Below the pieces are notes generated by a model. The model saw nothing but the letters and a program-made list of their open reading frames with translations. It had not been told where the DNA came from and made no database searches. From Gammaproteobacteria bacterium UBA7310 (lineage in GTDB: Bacteria; Pseudomonadota; Gammaproteobacteria; Pseudomonadales; Ketobacteraceae), in contig DKQK01000017.1 in NCBI GenBank assembly GCA_002471665.1, positions 1-22,619 of the forward strand: DNA of 22,619 nucleotides, read 5' to 3'. Positions 15,318-22,619 of the stretch are shown here, piece by piece (positions within the stretch are counted from its first letter, which is position 1; every line of letters starts with the position of its first letter). The position numbers and the translations under genes are program-made.

Positions 15318-15956
15318 ATGGATGGTTGTGTGTGGGATAGCAAAGTGATTCCGGTCGCTTTGAAGATCAAGGATTCGATTGTTGAGAATATGCTGAGCAG
15401 CGTATTGGAATCGATCGATAGTGTCGTCACGGTAGGCTACAACTACCGTAGTTATGGCAACCCCGACACCGGAACCGGTGTTGTGATCTGTGAACATAAC
15501 GCCGTTAAAAACGGTGCCCGCCTTCCCTTTTGCAATGAAGGCCTTACCAGTGGTTGGCCCACTTTATTTGTTGGCGAGCCGTTAAAATGTGAGCAGGTTG
15601 TGCATCTCCTGAAAACCGGTGTTGCCGGTTATCTGTTTCTTCCCCAACATCTACCCTATCTGCAAAAAGCCATCGAAGAAGTCGCCCGTGGCGGGCTTTG
15701 GTACAGTCGTCAGGTTCTGGGCATGGCGTTCCGTTCCACTGAACCGGTGGTAGAGAAGGCATCCATACTAAGTGAATGTCTTACCCCCCGTGAACAGATG
15801 GTCGCCGATGCTGTTTGCGGTGGTTTGCGCAACAAGGATATTGCTTGTCGCTTGTGTATCAGCGAACAAACGGTAAAGCTTCATTTAAGCCGTATCTATC
15901 AGAAACTGTCGATCAGTGGTCGCGCAGAGCTGATTGTTATGAGCATCAACAACTAA
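15318..15956 (+). CDS. LuxR-type transcriptional regulator with a degenerate receiver-like domain
   Basis: 212 residues from ATG 15318 (216 from an in-frame GTG at 15306; neither has a strong ribosome site). The C-terminal third is a LuxR/GerE helix-turn-helix: LTPREQMVADAVCGG, NKDIACRLCISEQTVKLHLS and RIYQKLSISGRAELIV. The N-terminal part ends like a receiver domain (GVAGYLFLPQHLPYLQKAIEE) but lacks the conserved Lys at that point, and I see no phospho-acceptor Asp in an LLD-type strand, so control by phosphorylation is unlikely. CsgD/VpsT-type regulators have this kind of pseudo-receiver. The gene is followed after 28 bases by the SUMF1 gene and is probably the pathway regulator of the unit to its right. 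Confidence 0.85.
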   Translation: MDGCVWDSKVIPVALKIKDSIVENMLSSVLESIDSVVTVGYNYRSYGNPDTGTGVVICEHNAVKNGARLPFCNEGLTSGWPTLFVGEPLKCEQVVHLLKTGVAGYLFLPQHLPYLQKAIEEVARGGLWYSRQVLGMAFRSTEPVVEKASILSECLTPREQMVADAVCGGLRNKDIACRLCISEQTVKLHLSRIYQKLSISGRAELIVMSINN

Positions 15957-15984
15957 TCAGATAAAGAAGAAGGATCTCAGGGTT

Positions 15985-17007
15985 ATGAGTGAAGAGTACT
16001 GCCTCACGGGCTTCCGCTTGCTGAATTCATCCATATCGCATATCAATTCTGTGGCGCCGGAAAAAGCCATGAACCTGCCGGATTACTTTCAAAGTAATGA
16101 TGTGGAGCATGAGCAAACCGCATTGCATAAATCATTAAAATCAGAGCTGCCCAGGTACTTGTCGGTGTTGGAGTCTGCCGAGTGCAGTTTTGAAGAGCGT
16201 TATCTTGCTGCATCTGTTATCAACGCGCTGGGAGATCCGCGTATTCAACCACTTGATCCATCCATGGTGGATATTCCTGCCAGCACCTTTCGCTTGGGAA
16301 TCACTGCGGAAAAAGCCCGCGCAGTGGCACAGGAGTTTGCCGATATCGGGGTGTTGGAAGAGTGGATACTCAAGGAGACTCCGGAGACGGATGTGGCGTT
16401 GTCGGCGTTTCGAATCGGGCGCTACCCGGTCACGAATCTTGAGTACAAACGGTATATGGACGAGAACAAATATGCTGAATGTCCTCCCTATTGGCGGTAC
16501 AAGGTTTTTCCCGCTCATTTAGCCAATCATCCCGTACATTCAATCTCTATTGATTCCATCAATGCCTATATAAACTGGCTTAATCAAACCACGGGAAGGG
16601 CGTTTCGGTTGCCGACGGAGCCGGAATGGGAATTCGCAGCCAAAGGCCCTTGCGGACTGGAGTATCCCTGGGGTAATCAGTACCAGAAAGATTGCGCCAA
16701 TACACTGGAAACCGGGCTGATTAATACCACACCGGTGGGCTTGTTTCCGAAGGGGCGCAGCCCGTTCGGTTGTTTGGATATGGCCGGCAATGTGGAAGAG
16801 TATACGTCGAGTTTCTACTTCGCCTATCAGGGGGATGCCCTGATTCAGGACGATCTGTATGTGGAGAATGGGCCCTATCAGGTCGCCCGCGGGGGTAGCT
16901 ATATGCGCTTTCGTGATCTGGCAAGAACCACCCGCCGTCATGGCCGGTATGACTCTGAGCTTTACGTGATGGGCTTCAGACTGGCAGAAGACATCCGCCG
17001 GAATTAG
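15985..17007 (+). CDS. SUMF1/FGE-fold protein lacking the formylglycine-generating cysteines
   Basis: 340 residues. Residues from about 95 to the end form a SUMF1 (formylglycine-generating-enzyme-like) domain: MVDIPASTFRLG, FRIGRYPVTNLEYKRYMD, FRLPTEPEWEFAAKG, YPWGNQY, GCLDMAGNVEEYTSS, ARGGSYMRFRDLARTTRRHG and a final MGFRLAE. The preceding helix (AASVINALGDPRI) is common before this domain. True FGE uses two Cys in the RGGSW...C....C segment; here that stretch has none, so the protein is not expected to activate sulfatases, and no sulfatase gene is present. It also lacks the DinB iron site of EgtB. ToxD of toxoflavin clusters is, as I recall, a SUMF1-type protein of similar size, and the RibD and RND neighbours fit that context. 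AGAAGGA lies about 10 bases upstream of ATG 15985. Confidence 0.85.
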   Translation: MSEEYCLTGFRLLNSSISHINSVAPEKAMNLPDYFQSNDVEHEQTALHKSLKSELPRYLSVLESAECSFEERYLAASVINALGDPRIQPLDPSMVDIPASTFRLGITAEKARAVAQEFADIGVLEEWILKETPETDVALSAFRIGRYPVTNLEYKRYMDENKYAECPPYWRYKVFPAHLANHPVHSISIDSINAYINWLNQTTGRAFRLPTEPEWEFAAKGPCGLEYPWGNQYQKDCANTLETGLINTTPVGLFPKGRSPFGCLDMAGNVEEYTSSFYFAYQGDALIQDDLYVENGPYQVARGGSYMRFRDLARTTRRHGRYDSELYVMGFRLAEDIRRN

Positions 17008-17050
17008 TTTGTAGTTGGGTTACATTGGACTTGCTCAAACCAAAAAGAAT

Positions 17051-17056
17051 AAGGAA
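17051..17056 (+). promoter_or_regulatory. Ribosome binding site deciding the RND exporter start
   Basis: AAGGAA is 6 bases upstream of ATG 17063. The frame is open to 17015, but that stretch has no ribosome site and encodes a polar leader (AQTKKNKELT). Confidence 0.55.
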
Positions 17057-17062
17057 TTGACA

Positions 17063-19483
17063 ATGAACGCAACAGGAAGTCGCCCGCTACATGCCATTCT
17101 GCATCATTTATTCGGCTTCGTGATACGGCACAAATGGTTTACGTCGGCCTTGATAGTTGCAGTTGTGTTGCTGTTTGGATATCAGTTGACCAAGCTTACG
17201 TTTGATAATACGCCGGATGGGTTTTTCATGGAGGGTGATCCCGCCCTCCAGCATTACGAAGCGTTCAAGAATCAGTTCCAGTCCGATGAGTTCAGCCTGA
17301 TATTGCTGGAAGCCCCCCCGGTTTGGGACAGAAAACTAATCGAGGCTATCAAGGCTACTGTCGACAGTATTGAAGCCGTTGCCCACGTCACCCGGGTGGT
17401 GTCCATCACCAATATAAATCACATTGAGGCGCAGGATGACGAAATCGTCATAGACAGCCTGTTCAGGGATGCTTCGGATAAAACAGACTATCAGCAGATA
17501 CGGCAAAAAATTCTGTCTCATCCCCGATATCCGGGGCTGTATATATCAAAGGACGGACGCCACATCGCGATTCTGGTGGAAACCGAGATCATCAAGAATG
17601 AACTTGACTATAAGATTGCACTCACCGCCGACTTGCGCCAGATACTGACTCAGGGTGGGATCGCCGACTACCATCCGAGAATCGTCGGTGCCCCCATTCT
17701 GGATGCCGATGTCAGGGTCATTATCAGCCAGGAGAACGGCATCTTCACGGCAGCCTGCTTTACGTTGATCATGTTGGGATTCTGGATCGTATTCAGGTCT
17801 GCCTATGCGATGCTGATGGCGGCGGCCATTCTGGCAACCAGTGTGGTTGTCACGTTTGGAATGATGTCCGCACTGGGGTTTCCCTATACGGTGTTGACGC
17901 CCATCGTTCCCACTTTTCTGATGTCGGTGGGTATCAATGCGCTGGTGTTTCTGCTCACTGGGTTCTGTTACGCTCGCAGCCGGCAGGAGTCCCCTTTGCA
18001 AGCGCTGGAGGATACCTATGTGGAGGTGGGCAGTATCAGCTTGTTGACCATGCTGACCACGTCCGCAGCCTTGTTTGCCTTTTCGGCGTCAGATGTGAAA
18101 CCTGTGCTGCATGTGGGCGTTATTATGGGCGCCGGGCTAATGGTGATGTATGTGGCCACCATGCTGTGGTTTCCGGTGTTTCTGGGGTCAGGCGCGCAAA
18201 AAAAATTGAAACTGGGCGGTGCTGTGCTGAACCAGCGTGTGGCATTGCTGGTTAAACTGGGTGAATGGGTTATCCGGTATTACAAATCAATATTCATCGG
18301 CTTTATCCTGATTTGCGCTGTGGCCCTTGTTGGGTTGTCACGGCTGGAAACCGATTTCCATTACCTTGGAATGTTTAAGGAATCAACGGACATACACAAA
18401 GATTACCGTTACGTGGATGACCAGCTTCCGGCCAGTGCCTCCATCGAGATTGTCATTCGTGGCAATGATCCGAATACCATAAAACGGGCTGATGTGTTGC
18501 ACAGCATGGATCGCTTCTCCCGCCATATCGAACAACACAGTGAACTGCCTGTTAAAGTCTATTCGCTTGCCGATGTGGTGAAAGAGTTGAATCAGGCATT
18601 CCATGAAAACGATCCGGCCTTTTACCGCATACCAAGTGATAATTCGGTTATCGCACAAGAGCTGTTTTTATTTGAATCCAGTGATCAGGAGGAGGTGAAG
18701 CAGCTGGTTGATTTCCAGTATAAGACCGCGCGGATCACGATTCGGGTTCCGAATGTGCCGGACAGCCGCTACCGCACCTTGATCACCACCATTGAGCAGG
18801 CCAAAGCCCTGTACTTTGAACCGGATGGGCAGCCGCAGGTGGCTACAACAGCAGAGGATCTGGCCAGGCAACTGGAATCGGCCGGATTACCGGAATTGGA
18901 GGTTACCTCCACCGGGTTGGTGGATTTATGGGTTACGATCGATGACTACCTGACGCAAAGCCAGATTACCTCTGTATCACTGGCGTTTGCTGCTGTAACA
19001 ATCATTATGATTGGAATCTTTCGTTCTTTGGTGATGGGGGTTGTGCTGGGATTGCTGAACCTGAGTGTGGTGATCCTGGTGTTGGGCCTGATGGGTGCCA
19101 CAGGAATACCCCTGGATCCCTATACCGTGCTGATTGCCAGTATCGCGCTGGGGATACTGGATGATGATACGATGCATTTCGTGAAATCAGTTCAGGAGGA
19201 TATGAACGCGGGAACCAGTATGGAACAGGCTATTCGCAATACCTATTCCCGGGCCGGCCAGGCAATGTTCTACACAACCGCCATCCTGGTGTTGAGTTTC
19301 AGTATTAATATTTTTTCTGATATCGCCAGTCTGACCAAGTTTGGTGTGTTGATATCGTTGACCTTGTTATTGGGGCTGATTGTCGAGTTCCTGATAACGC
19401 CAACGCTGATTTTGATCTTCGGTTCCCGCCTGCTTAACACGCATCAAGCCGATTTGCCCAAGGTATCGGTCGTAAAGGGGTGA
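17063..19483 (+). CDS. RND superfamily exporter (MMPL/SSD type)
   Basis: 806 residues from ATG 17063. The layout is that of a single-chain RND permease: one membrane helix (ALIVAVVLLFGYQLTKL), a periplasmic loop of about 180 residues, five helices, an extracytoplasmic loop after ESTDIHKDYRYVDDQLPA, then a second set of helices. In the second half the TM4-like segment ALGILDDDTMHFVKSV carries the acidic residues of proton relay. In the first half the matching site reads SVGINALVFLLTG with no Asp, so proton coupling may rest on one half. MMPL/HpnN-type RND proteins move lipids, hopanoids or small molecules across the inner membrane. No MFP or outer-membrane channel gene adjoins it. It sits 55 bases after the SUMF1 gene and 67 before ribD, in the same direction, so it may export a product of that unit. 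Confidence 0.9.
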   Translation: MNATGSRPLHAILHHLFGFVIRHKWFTSALIVAVVLLFGYQLTKLTFDNTPDGFFMEGDPALQHYEAFKNQFQSDEFSLILLEAPPVWDRKLIEAIKATVDSIEAVAHVTRVVSITNINHIEAQDDEIVIDSLFRDASDKTDYQQIRQKILSHPRYPGLYISKDGRHIAILVETEIIKNELDYKIALTADLRQILTQGGIADYHPRIVGAPILDADVRVIISQENGIFTAACFTLIMLGFWIVFRSAYAMLMAAAILATSVVVTFGMMSALGFPYTVLTPIVPTFLMSVGINALVFLLTGFCYARSRQESPLQALEDTYVEVGSISLLTMLTTSAALFAFSASDVKPVLHVGVIMGAGLMVMYVATMLWFPVFLGSGAQKKLKLGGAVLNQRVALLVKLGEWVIRYYKSIFIGFILICAVALVGLSRLETDFHYLGMFKESTDIHKDYRYVDDQLPASASIEIVIRGNDPNTIKRADVLHSMDRFSRHIEQHSELPVKVYSLADVVKELNQAFHENDPAFYRIPSDNSVIAQELFLFESSDQEEVKQLVDFQYKTARITIRVPNVPDSRYRTLITTIEQAKALYFEPDGQPQVATTAEDLARQLESAGLPELEVTSTGLVDLWVTIDDYLTQSQITSVSLAFAAVTIIMIGIFRSLVMGVVLGLLNLSVVILVLGLMGATGIPLDPYTVLIASIALGILDDDTMHFVKSVQEDMNAGTSMEQAIRNTYSRAGQAMFYTTAILVLSFSINIFSDIASLTKFGVLISLTLLLGLIVEFLITPTLILIFGSRLLNTHQADLPKVSVVKG

Positions 19484-19550
19484 TCAGCCATGAAATGCAA
19501 TGCTATCCGGGTTAAAGCTGGCGCGTTAGTCCGACCTTGGAGCCTGTGTC

Positions 19551-20684
19551 ATGTCCGATAAGAACGTTACCGTAGACAGTACGGATGCTGTATATATGGG
19601 CAAAGCGTTGGAGCTGGCCCGGCGCGGACTGTTCTCAACGCGTCCCAATCCACGGGTGGGTTGTGTTGTTGTCAAGAATGATAAGGTGATTGCAGAAGGT
19701 TGGCACCAGAAAGCCGGTGATCATCACGCAGAGGTGTATGCCTTGATGCATGCCGGCGCCGATGCCAGCGATGCCACATTGTATGTCACATTGGAGCCTT
19801 GCAGCCATTACGGTAAAACACCTCCCTGTGCCAGGTCGGTGGCCAAGGCGGGGCTGAAGCGGGTGGTAATCGCCATGCGTGATCCCAATCCGCTGGTTGC
19901 AGGTCAGGGCATTGCCTACCTGCAAGCGCAAGGTATTGAGGTGATCGTTGGCGTGTTGGAGCGTGAAGCCAGAGAACTGAATGTAGGCTACATCTCACGA
20001 ATGGAACGGGGCCGGCCTTGGGTGAGGTGCAAGCTGGCCATGAGCCTGGATGGCCGCACCGCGCTTTCGTCCGGTGAAAGCAAATGGATAACCGGGGAAT
20101 CCGCACGAGGGGATGTGCAGAGATTGCGGGCGCGATCCTGTGCCATCGTTACCGGCGTCGGCACCATAGAGCACGACAACCCTTCAATGAACGTCAGGCA
20201 TGATCAGATGGCCGTGGATTTTAACCACTATGCCTACCCGATCCCGCCGTTGAGAGTCATTCTGGATAGCCGGTTGCGGGCCTTACCGCAGATGAAGCTG
20301 CTGACGCATCCCGGGGAAGTGTTAATTGCCACAACGGCCGCTGATCACTCCGTGTCGAAATGGCGGGATGTGCCTTCGGTAACGGTTGTCCAGACCCGAT
20401 CTTCCGCAGCGGGCGTGGATCCTGATGCGGTCATTGCGATGTTGTCCTCCCGGGCCATTAATGAAGTGCTCATCGAAGCCGGAGCGTGCCTGAGCGCCTC
20501 GTTTTTGAAGGCCGGGTTGATTGACGAGCTATGGGTGTACGTTGCCCCTAAGTTGATAGGCAACTCGTCGCGGAATCTGTTTGATCTGGCGGAGGTGGAC
20601 AGTTTACAGAATGCCCACCAGTTGGCGCTGCATGAGGTTTGCAGCATGGGTGACGATGTGCGTCTGGTTTACAAAACAGGCTGA
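19551..20684 (+). CDS. ribD: RibD: pyrimidine deaminase / 5-amino-6-ribosylaminouracil reductase
   Basis: 377 residues, the usual RibD length. RibD performs steps 2 and 3 of the riboflavin pathway: deamination of the diaminopyrimidine made from GTP, then NADPH reduction of the ribose side chain. Deaminase domain (1-150): GRPNPRVG-like start (RPNPRVGCVV), zinc ligands H59 (HHAEVYAL), C84 and C93 (EPCSHYGKTPPC). Reductase domain (about 155-377): RCKLAMSLDGRTALSSGESK, WITGESARGDVQRLR, RVILDSRLR, EVLIEAGACLSASF. All key motifs are intact. It is not next to nrdR, ribE, ribBA, ribH or nusB as riboflavin ribD genes usually are, but follows an RND exporter and a SUMF1 gene. It may therefore be a pathway-specific paralogue (ToxE-like) rather than the housekeeping copy. 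Start: GGAG 9 bases upstream of ATG 19551. Confidence 0.93.
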   Translation: MSDKNVTVDSTDAVYMGKALELARRGLFSTRPNPRVGCVVVKNDKVIAEGWHQKAGDHHAEVYALMHAGADASDATLYVTLEPCSHYGKTPPCARSVAKAGLKRVVIAMRDPNPLVAGQGIAYLQAQGIEVIVGVLEREARELNVGYISRMERGRPWVRCKLAMSLDGRTALSSGESKWITGESARGDVQRLRARSCAIVTGVGTIEHDNPSMNVRHDQMAVDFNHYAYPIPPLRVILDSRLRALPQMKLLTHPGEVLIATTAADHSVSKWRDVPSVTVVQTRSSAAGVDPDAVIAMLSSRAINEVLIEAGACLSASFLKAGLIDELWVYVAPKLIGNSSRNLFDLAEVDSLQNAHQLALHEVCSMGDDVRLVYKTG

Positions 20685-20700
20685 ACGATCCTGCCGCCGA

Positions 20701-20714
20701 GCGCCATTAGGCGC
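20701..20714. terminator. Hairpin between convergent ribD and decarboxylase genes
   Basis: GCGCC-ATTA-GGCGC is a perfect 5-bp stem with a 4-base loop, between the two convergent stop codons and overlapping the TAA of the decarboxylase (20707-20709). There is no U-tract in either direction, so it is only a possible bidirectional terminator. Confidence 0.25.
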
Positions 20715-22200
20715 CGGCTTGCATTGATGACTCGTCGCGGAGTTCAACTGCCAATCGTTCTATCTCGTCAAGGGCAGTTTGAACGTGACTGAGGTGGGTA
20801 CGGAAAGAAAGCACGCATAGGCGTATACCGAAATTCCCCTTTACCTGTGTTCCCATCAAGAACACCGCGTTGCGGCTGTTGATCGTCTCAAGCAACCTTT
20901 TATTCAGGCTCGTCAGCTGCTGGTGGGAGAGCCCGGGCTGATAGAAGCGAAACACCAGAACAGAAAGGGTGGGGGGGGCGAGTAATTCTATCGCTGCAAT
21001 GCCGGCCAGATGCCGGGCTGCATAGCGGGCCAGTTGAAGTTTCTCTTCCAGCATGGCCTGGAAGGGAGCAACGCCATGAAGTTTGAGAGGAAGCCAGATC
21101 CGTAACCCCCGCCACGGTCGGCTTTGCTCAAAAGTGTAAGAACAAAAATCCACACGTTCGCCTTGGTCCTGCAGCGGGCCGTAGAAATCGGCATCGATAT
21201 CGTGCGCGTGCTTTAGCTTGGCCCCGTCTTTAACCAGTAACGCACCGGTTCCATAGGGCATAAACAGGGATTTATGTGGATCGAGCGTAATCGAATCGCA
21301 CTCTGACATGGCGGCAAGAATGGGCTTGCCTGATTCGGCAAGGTTAAAGAAGCCGCCATAGGCGGCATCCAGGTGCAGCCAGAGTTGCTCCTGCTGCGCG
21401 ATAGCGGCGATGGCGCCAATGTCGTCTACTGCTCCGGTGATAAAGGTGCCTGCGGTGGCCACAATACAAGCGGGTTGCCAGCCCTTTTTTTTATCTTCAT
21501 CTATAAACTGGTGCAGCTGTGATGACTGCATCGTGCCCAGTGCGCAGGTTTCAACTTCACGTATGGCATGGGGAGGAAAGCCACACATCTTTGCTGCAAT
21601 GCGGATAGAGAAATGGACTTGGTCGGATACGTAAATTCGTGCTTTGCCCATATCCAGCTTTCCGGCATAACTTTCACGGGCGGTAAACAACGCAATTAAG
21701 TTGGACTGGGAACCACCGCTGGTGAGCAGTCCCATGGCGGTGGCCGGGTAGCCCGCCATCTGGGTAATCCAGCGAATCACCGACAGCTCCAGCTCTACCG
21801 CAGAAGGAGCAGATGCCCAGCGACCGGTAAAGCGGTTGACGACTCCGGCAATCAAATCGGCGATGGCAGCCTGAGGCAGGCCACCTCCGCCAAAAAAACC
21901 CATAAATCCCGGGCTCGTGGTGTTGTAACCCGATGGCACAACGGTGGAAAAAAGCTGATCCAGCGTACTGTTTATATCGGCGGGGGCATGGGAAACAGCA
22001 AGTCCGGAGCGGTCGCCGCTATCGACACCTTGACAGCTATCCTGCTCATTGATCGAGCTAAGAAACTGCTCAAGGTAGGGGATGGTGTCGTGGATGATTT
22101 GTTTGACCTGGATGGTGCTCAATTCCAGCTCTGATCCTTGCTGCGGCAATGAACCGGGAGTGGTCCCAGCCTGTGGTGGGTTCTGATCGCTGGGTTTCAT
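20707..22200 (-). CDS. Group II PLP-dependent amino-acid decarboxylase
   Basis: 497 residues. Fold-type I PLP enzyme of the group II decarboxylase family (aromatic amino acid, glutamate, cysteine-sulfinate and diaminobutyrate decarboxylases). Landmarks in order: SPGFMGFFGGGG near the substrate loop, SAVELELSVIRWITQMAGYP, GLLTSGGSQSNLIALFTAR, a conserved His in DQVHFSIRIAA, CIVATAGTFITGAVDD, LWLHLDAAYGG and the PLP-binding Lys 310 in ITLDPHKSLFMPYGTGALLV. It removes the alpha-carboxylate from an amino acid; motifs alone do not give the substrate. The start overlaps the stop of the upstream PLP gene as ATGA, so both are translated from one mRNA. It is convergent to ribD with 22 bases between stops. 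No strong ribosome site precedes ATG 22200, consistent with coupling. Confidence 0.92.
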   Translation of the reverse strand: MKPSDQNPPQAGTTPGSLPQQGSELELSTIQVKQIIHDTIPYLEQFLSSINEQDSCQGVDSGDRSGLAVSHAPADINSTLDQLFSTVVPSGYNTTSPGFMGFFGGGGLPQAAIADLIAGVVNRFTGRWASAPSAVELELSVIRWITQMAGYPATAMGLLTSGGSQSNLIALFTARESYAGKLDMGKARIYVSDQVHFSIRIAAKMCGFPPHAIREVETCALGTMQSSQLHQFIDEDKKKGWQPACIVATAGTFITGAVDDIGAIAAIAQQEQLWLHLDAAYGGFFNLAESGKPILAAMSECDSITLDPHKSLFMPYGTGALLVKDGAKLKHAHDIDADFYGPLQDQGERVDFCSYTFEQSRPWRGLRIWLPLKLHGVAPFQAMLEEKLQLARYAARHLAGIAAIELLAPPTLSVLVFRFYQPGLSHQQLTSLNKRLLETINSRNAVFLMGTQVKGNFGIRLCVLSFRTHLSHVQTALDEIERLAVELRDESSMQAGA

Positions 22201-22619
22201 AGAGCAGCTGCCAGAGAATGCTTTGCAGATGAGCGGGCAAGGATCTCAGCGTCGTTCCATTCTTCCGTGGTGGCCAATGATGGGAAGATGGTATAGGTGG
22301 ACTGATGTTGGTTTTGTGTTGCAGCCACCGCTTCGGCGGCGATTAGATTGGCGGCGGCGGATGAGCCCAATTTGATTCCCTCCGTTTGATAGAAGGTCCA
22401 CATTCGCTGCAGACAATCTTCGTATCGGATACGGAAGTGGTGCTTCACCTGGTGCTCGTTCTCCCGCACAAAGCGCTGCTTGTTGCCAAACCCCAGGCCG
22501 CCGGAACCGCTGAATTTCTTGTGGCAATTGGGCGGGCACACATCACCATAGGCCAGTTCGTCCGGATTGGTGGCGTACAGTGCAATTTGCGGATTCACCT
22601 CGCGCAGGCGCTGGTATAC
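22197..22619 (-). CDS. Fold-type II PLP enzyme, cysteine-synthase-like C-terminal part (5' truncated)
   Basis: The frame is open to the right edge, so only the last 140 or so residues are visible. An in-frame GTG at 22598 is not taken as the start, because coding appears to continue upstream (VYQRLREVNPQIALYATNPD). VNPQIALYATNP and the segment TEGIKLGSSAAANLIAAEA resemble the C-terminal domain of cysteine synthase-like PLP enzymes, which contains the EG(I/V)xxGxSS motif near the end. YTIFPSLATTEEWNDAEI matches the usual final hydrophobic strand plus tail. The PLP Lys and substrate loop would be beyond the edge. A Cys-His cluster (CPPNCHKKF) is unusual. Such enzymes replace or eliminate the beta-substituent of serine-type amino acids. 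The ATGA overlap links it to the decarboxylase, suggesting two consecutive steps. The substrate is unknown. Confidence 0.7.
   Translation of the reverse strand, partial: VYQRLREVNPQIALYATNPDELAYGDVCPPNCHKKFSGSGGLGFGNKQRFVRENEHQVKHHFRIRYEDCLQRMWTFYQTEGIKLGSSAAANLIAAEAVAATQNQHQSTYTIFPSLATTEEWNDAEILARSSAKHSLAAAL

Noticed and set aside
15985..17007. Calling the SUMF1 protein a sulfatase-activating enzyme or EgtB
   Set aside because: The FGE cysteines are absent, no sulfatase is nearby, and the EgtB DinB iron motif is not present.

Overview
The window looks like a chromosomal segment of a gammaproteobacterium, probably a free-living or marine type. This is inferred from the moderate GC content, the periplasmic-glucan genes opgG/opgH, the transporter-fused hybrid sensor kinase and the E. 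coli-like RibD sequence; no rRNA or taxonomic marker gene is present. I saw no tRNA or rRNA gene, IS element, CRISPR array or phage gene. Fourteen complete or nearly complete protein genes and two edge-truncated pieces are densely packed, with only two gene-free stretches above 300 bases.

Left part (1-6786): the 3' end of a Clp/Hsp100-type AAA+ ATPase is followed by a two-component pair. The first member is a large membrane hybrid histidine kinase whose sensor is an NCS1-type transporter domain with a Cys-rich insert. It is joined by an ATGA overlap to a REC-LuxR response regulator. A secreted, probably lipid-anchored, type-B carboxylesterase follows about 100 bases later. A simple reading is that the kinase senses or transports a small molecule and the regulator controls nearby functions; the target genes are not known.

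Centre (6787-12410): a non-coding stretch ends in about six degenerate 17-bp direct repeats that run straight into the start codon of an unrecognised signal-peptide-bearing outer-membrane barrel-like protein. Next come opgG (periplasmic) and opgH (inner-membrane glucosyltransferase, a short form), which overlap. Together these suggest an osmoregulated periplasmic glucan locus with an added envelope component.

Middle right (12428-14991): a tandemly duplicated HAD-family protein on the minus strand, with an unusual His in the first catalytic motif of both copies, is divergent from a secreted START-domain protein.

Right part (15000-22619): a LuxR-type regulator with a degenerate receiver, a SUMF1/FGE-like protein lacking the catalytic cysteines, an RND/MMPL exporter and a RibD homologue lie co-directionally with short gaps. 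Convergent to them is an ATGA-coupled pair: a type-II-fold PLP enzyme (cut by the window edge) and a group II PLP decarboxylase. A regulator + SUMF1 + RND pump + RibD outside a riboflavin operon resembles the gene content of azapteridine (toxoflavin-type) clusters. The extra decarboxylase and cysteine-synthase-like gene do not fit that precedent. This is the best candidate in the window for an undescribed biosynthetic system; the missing genes, if any, would lie beyond the right edge.
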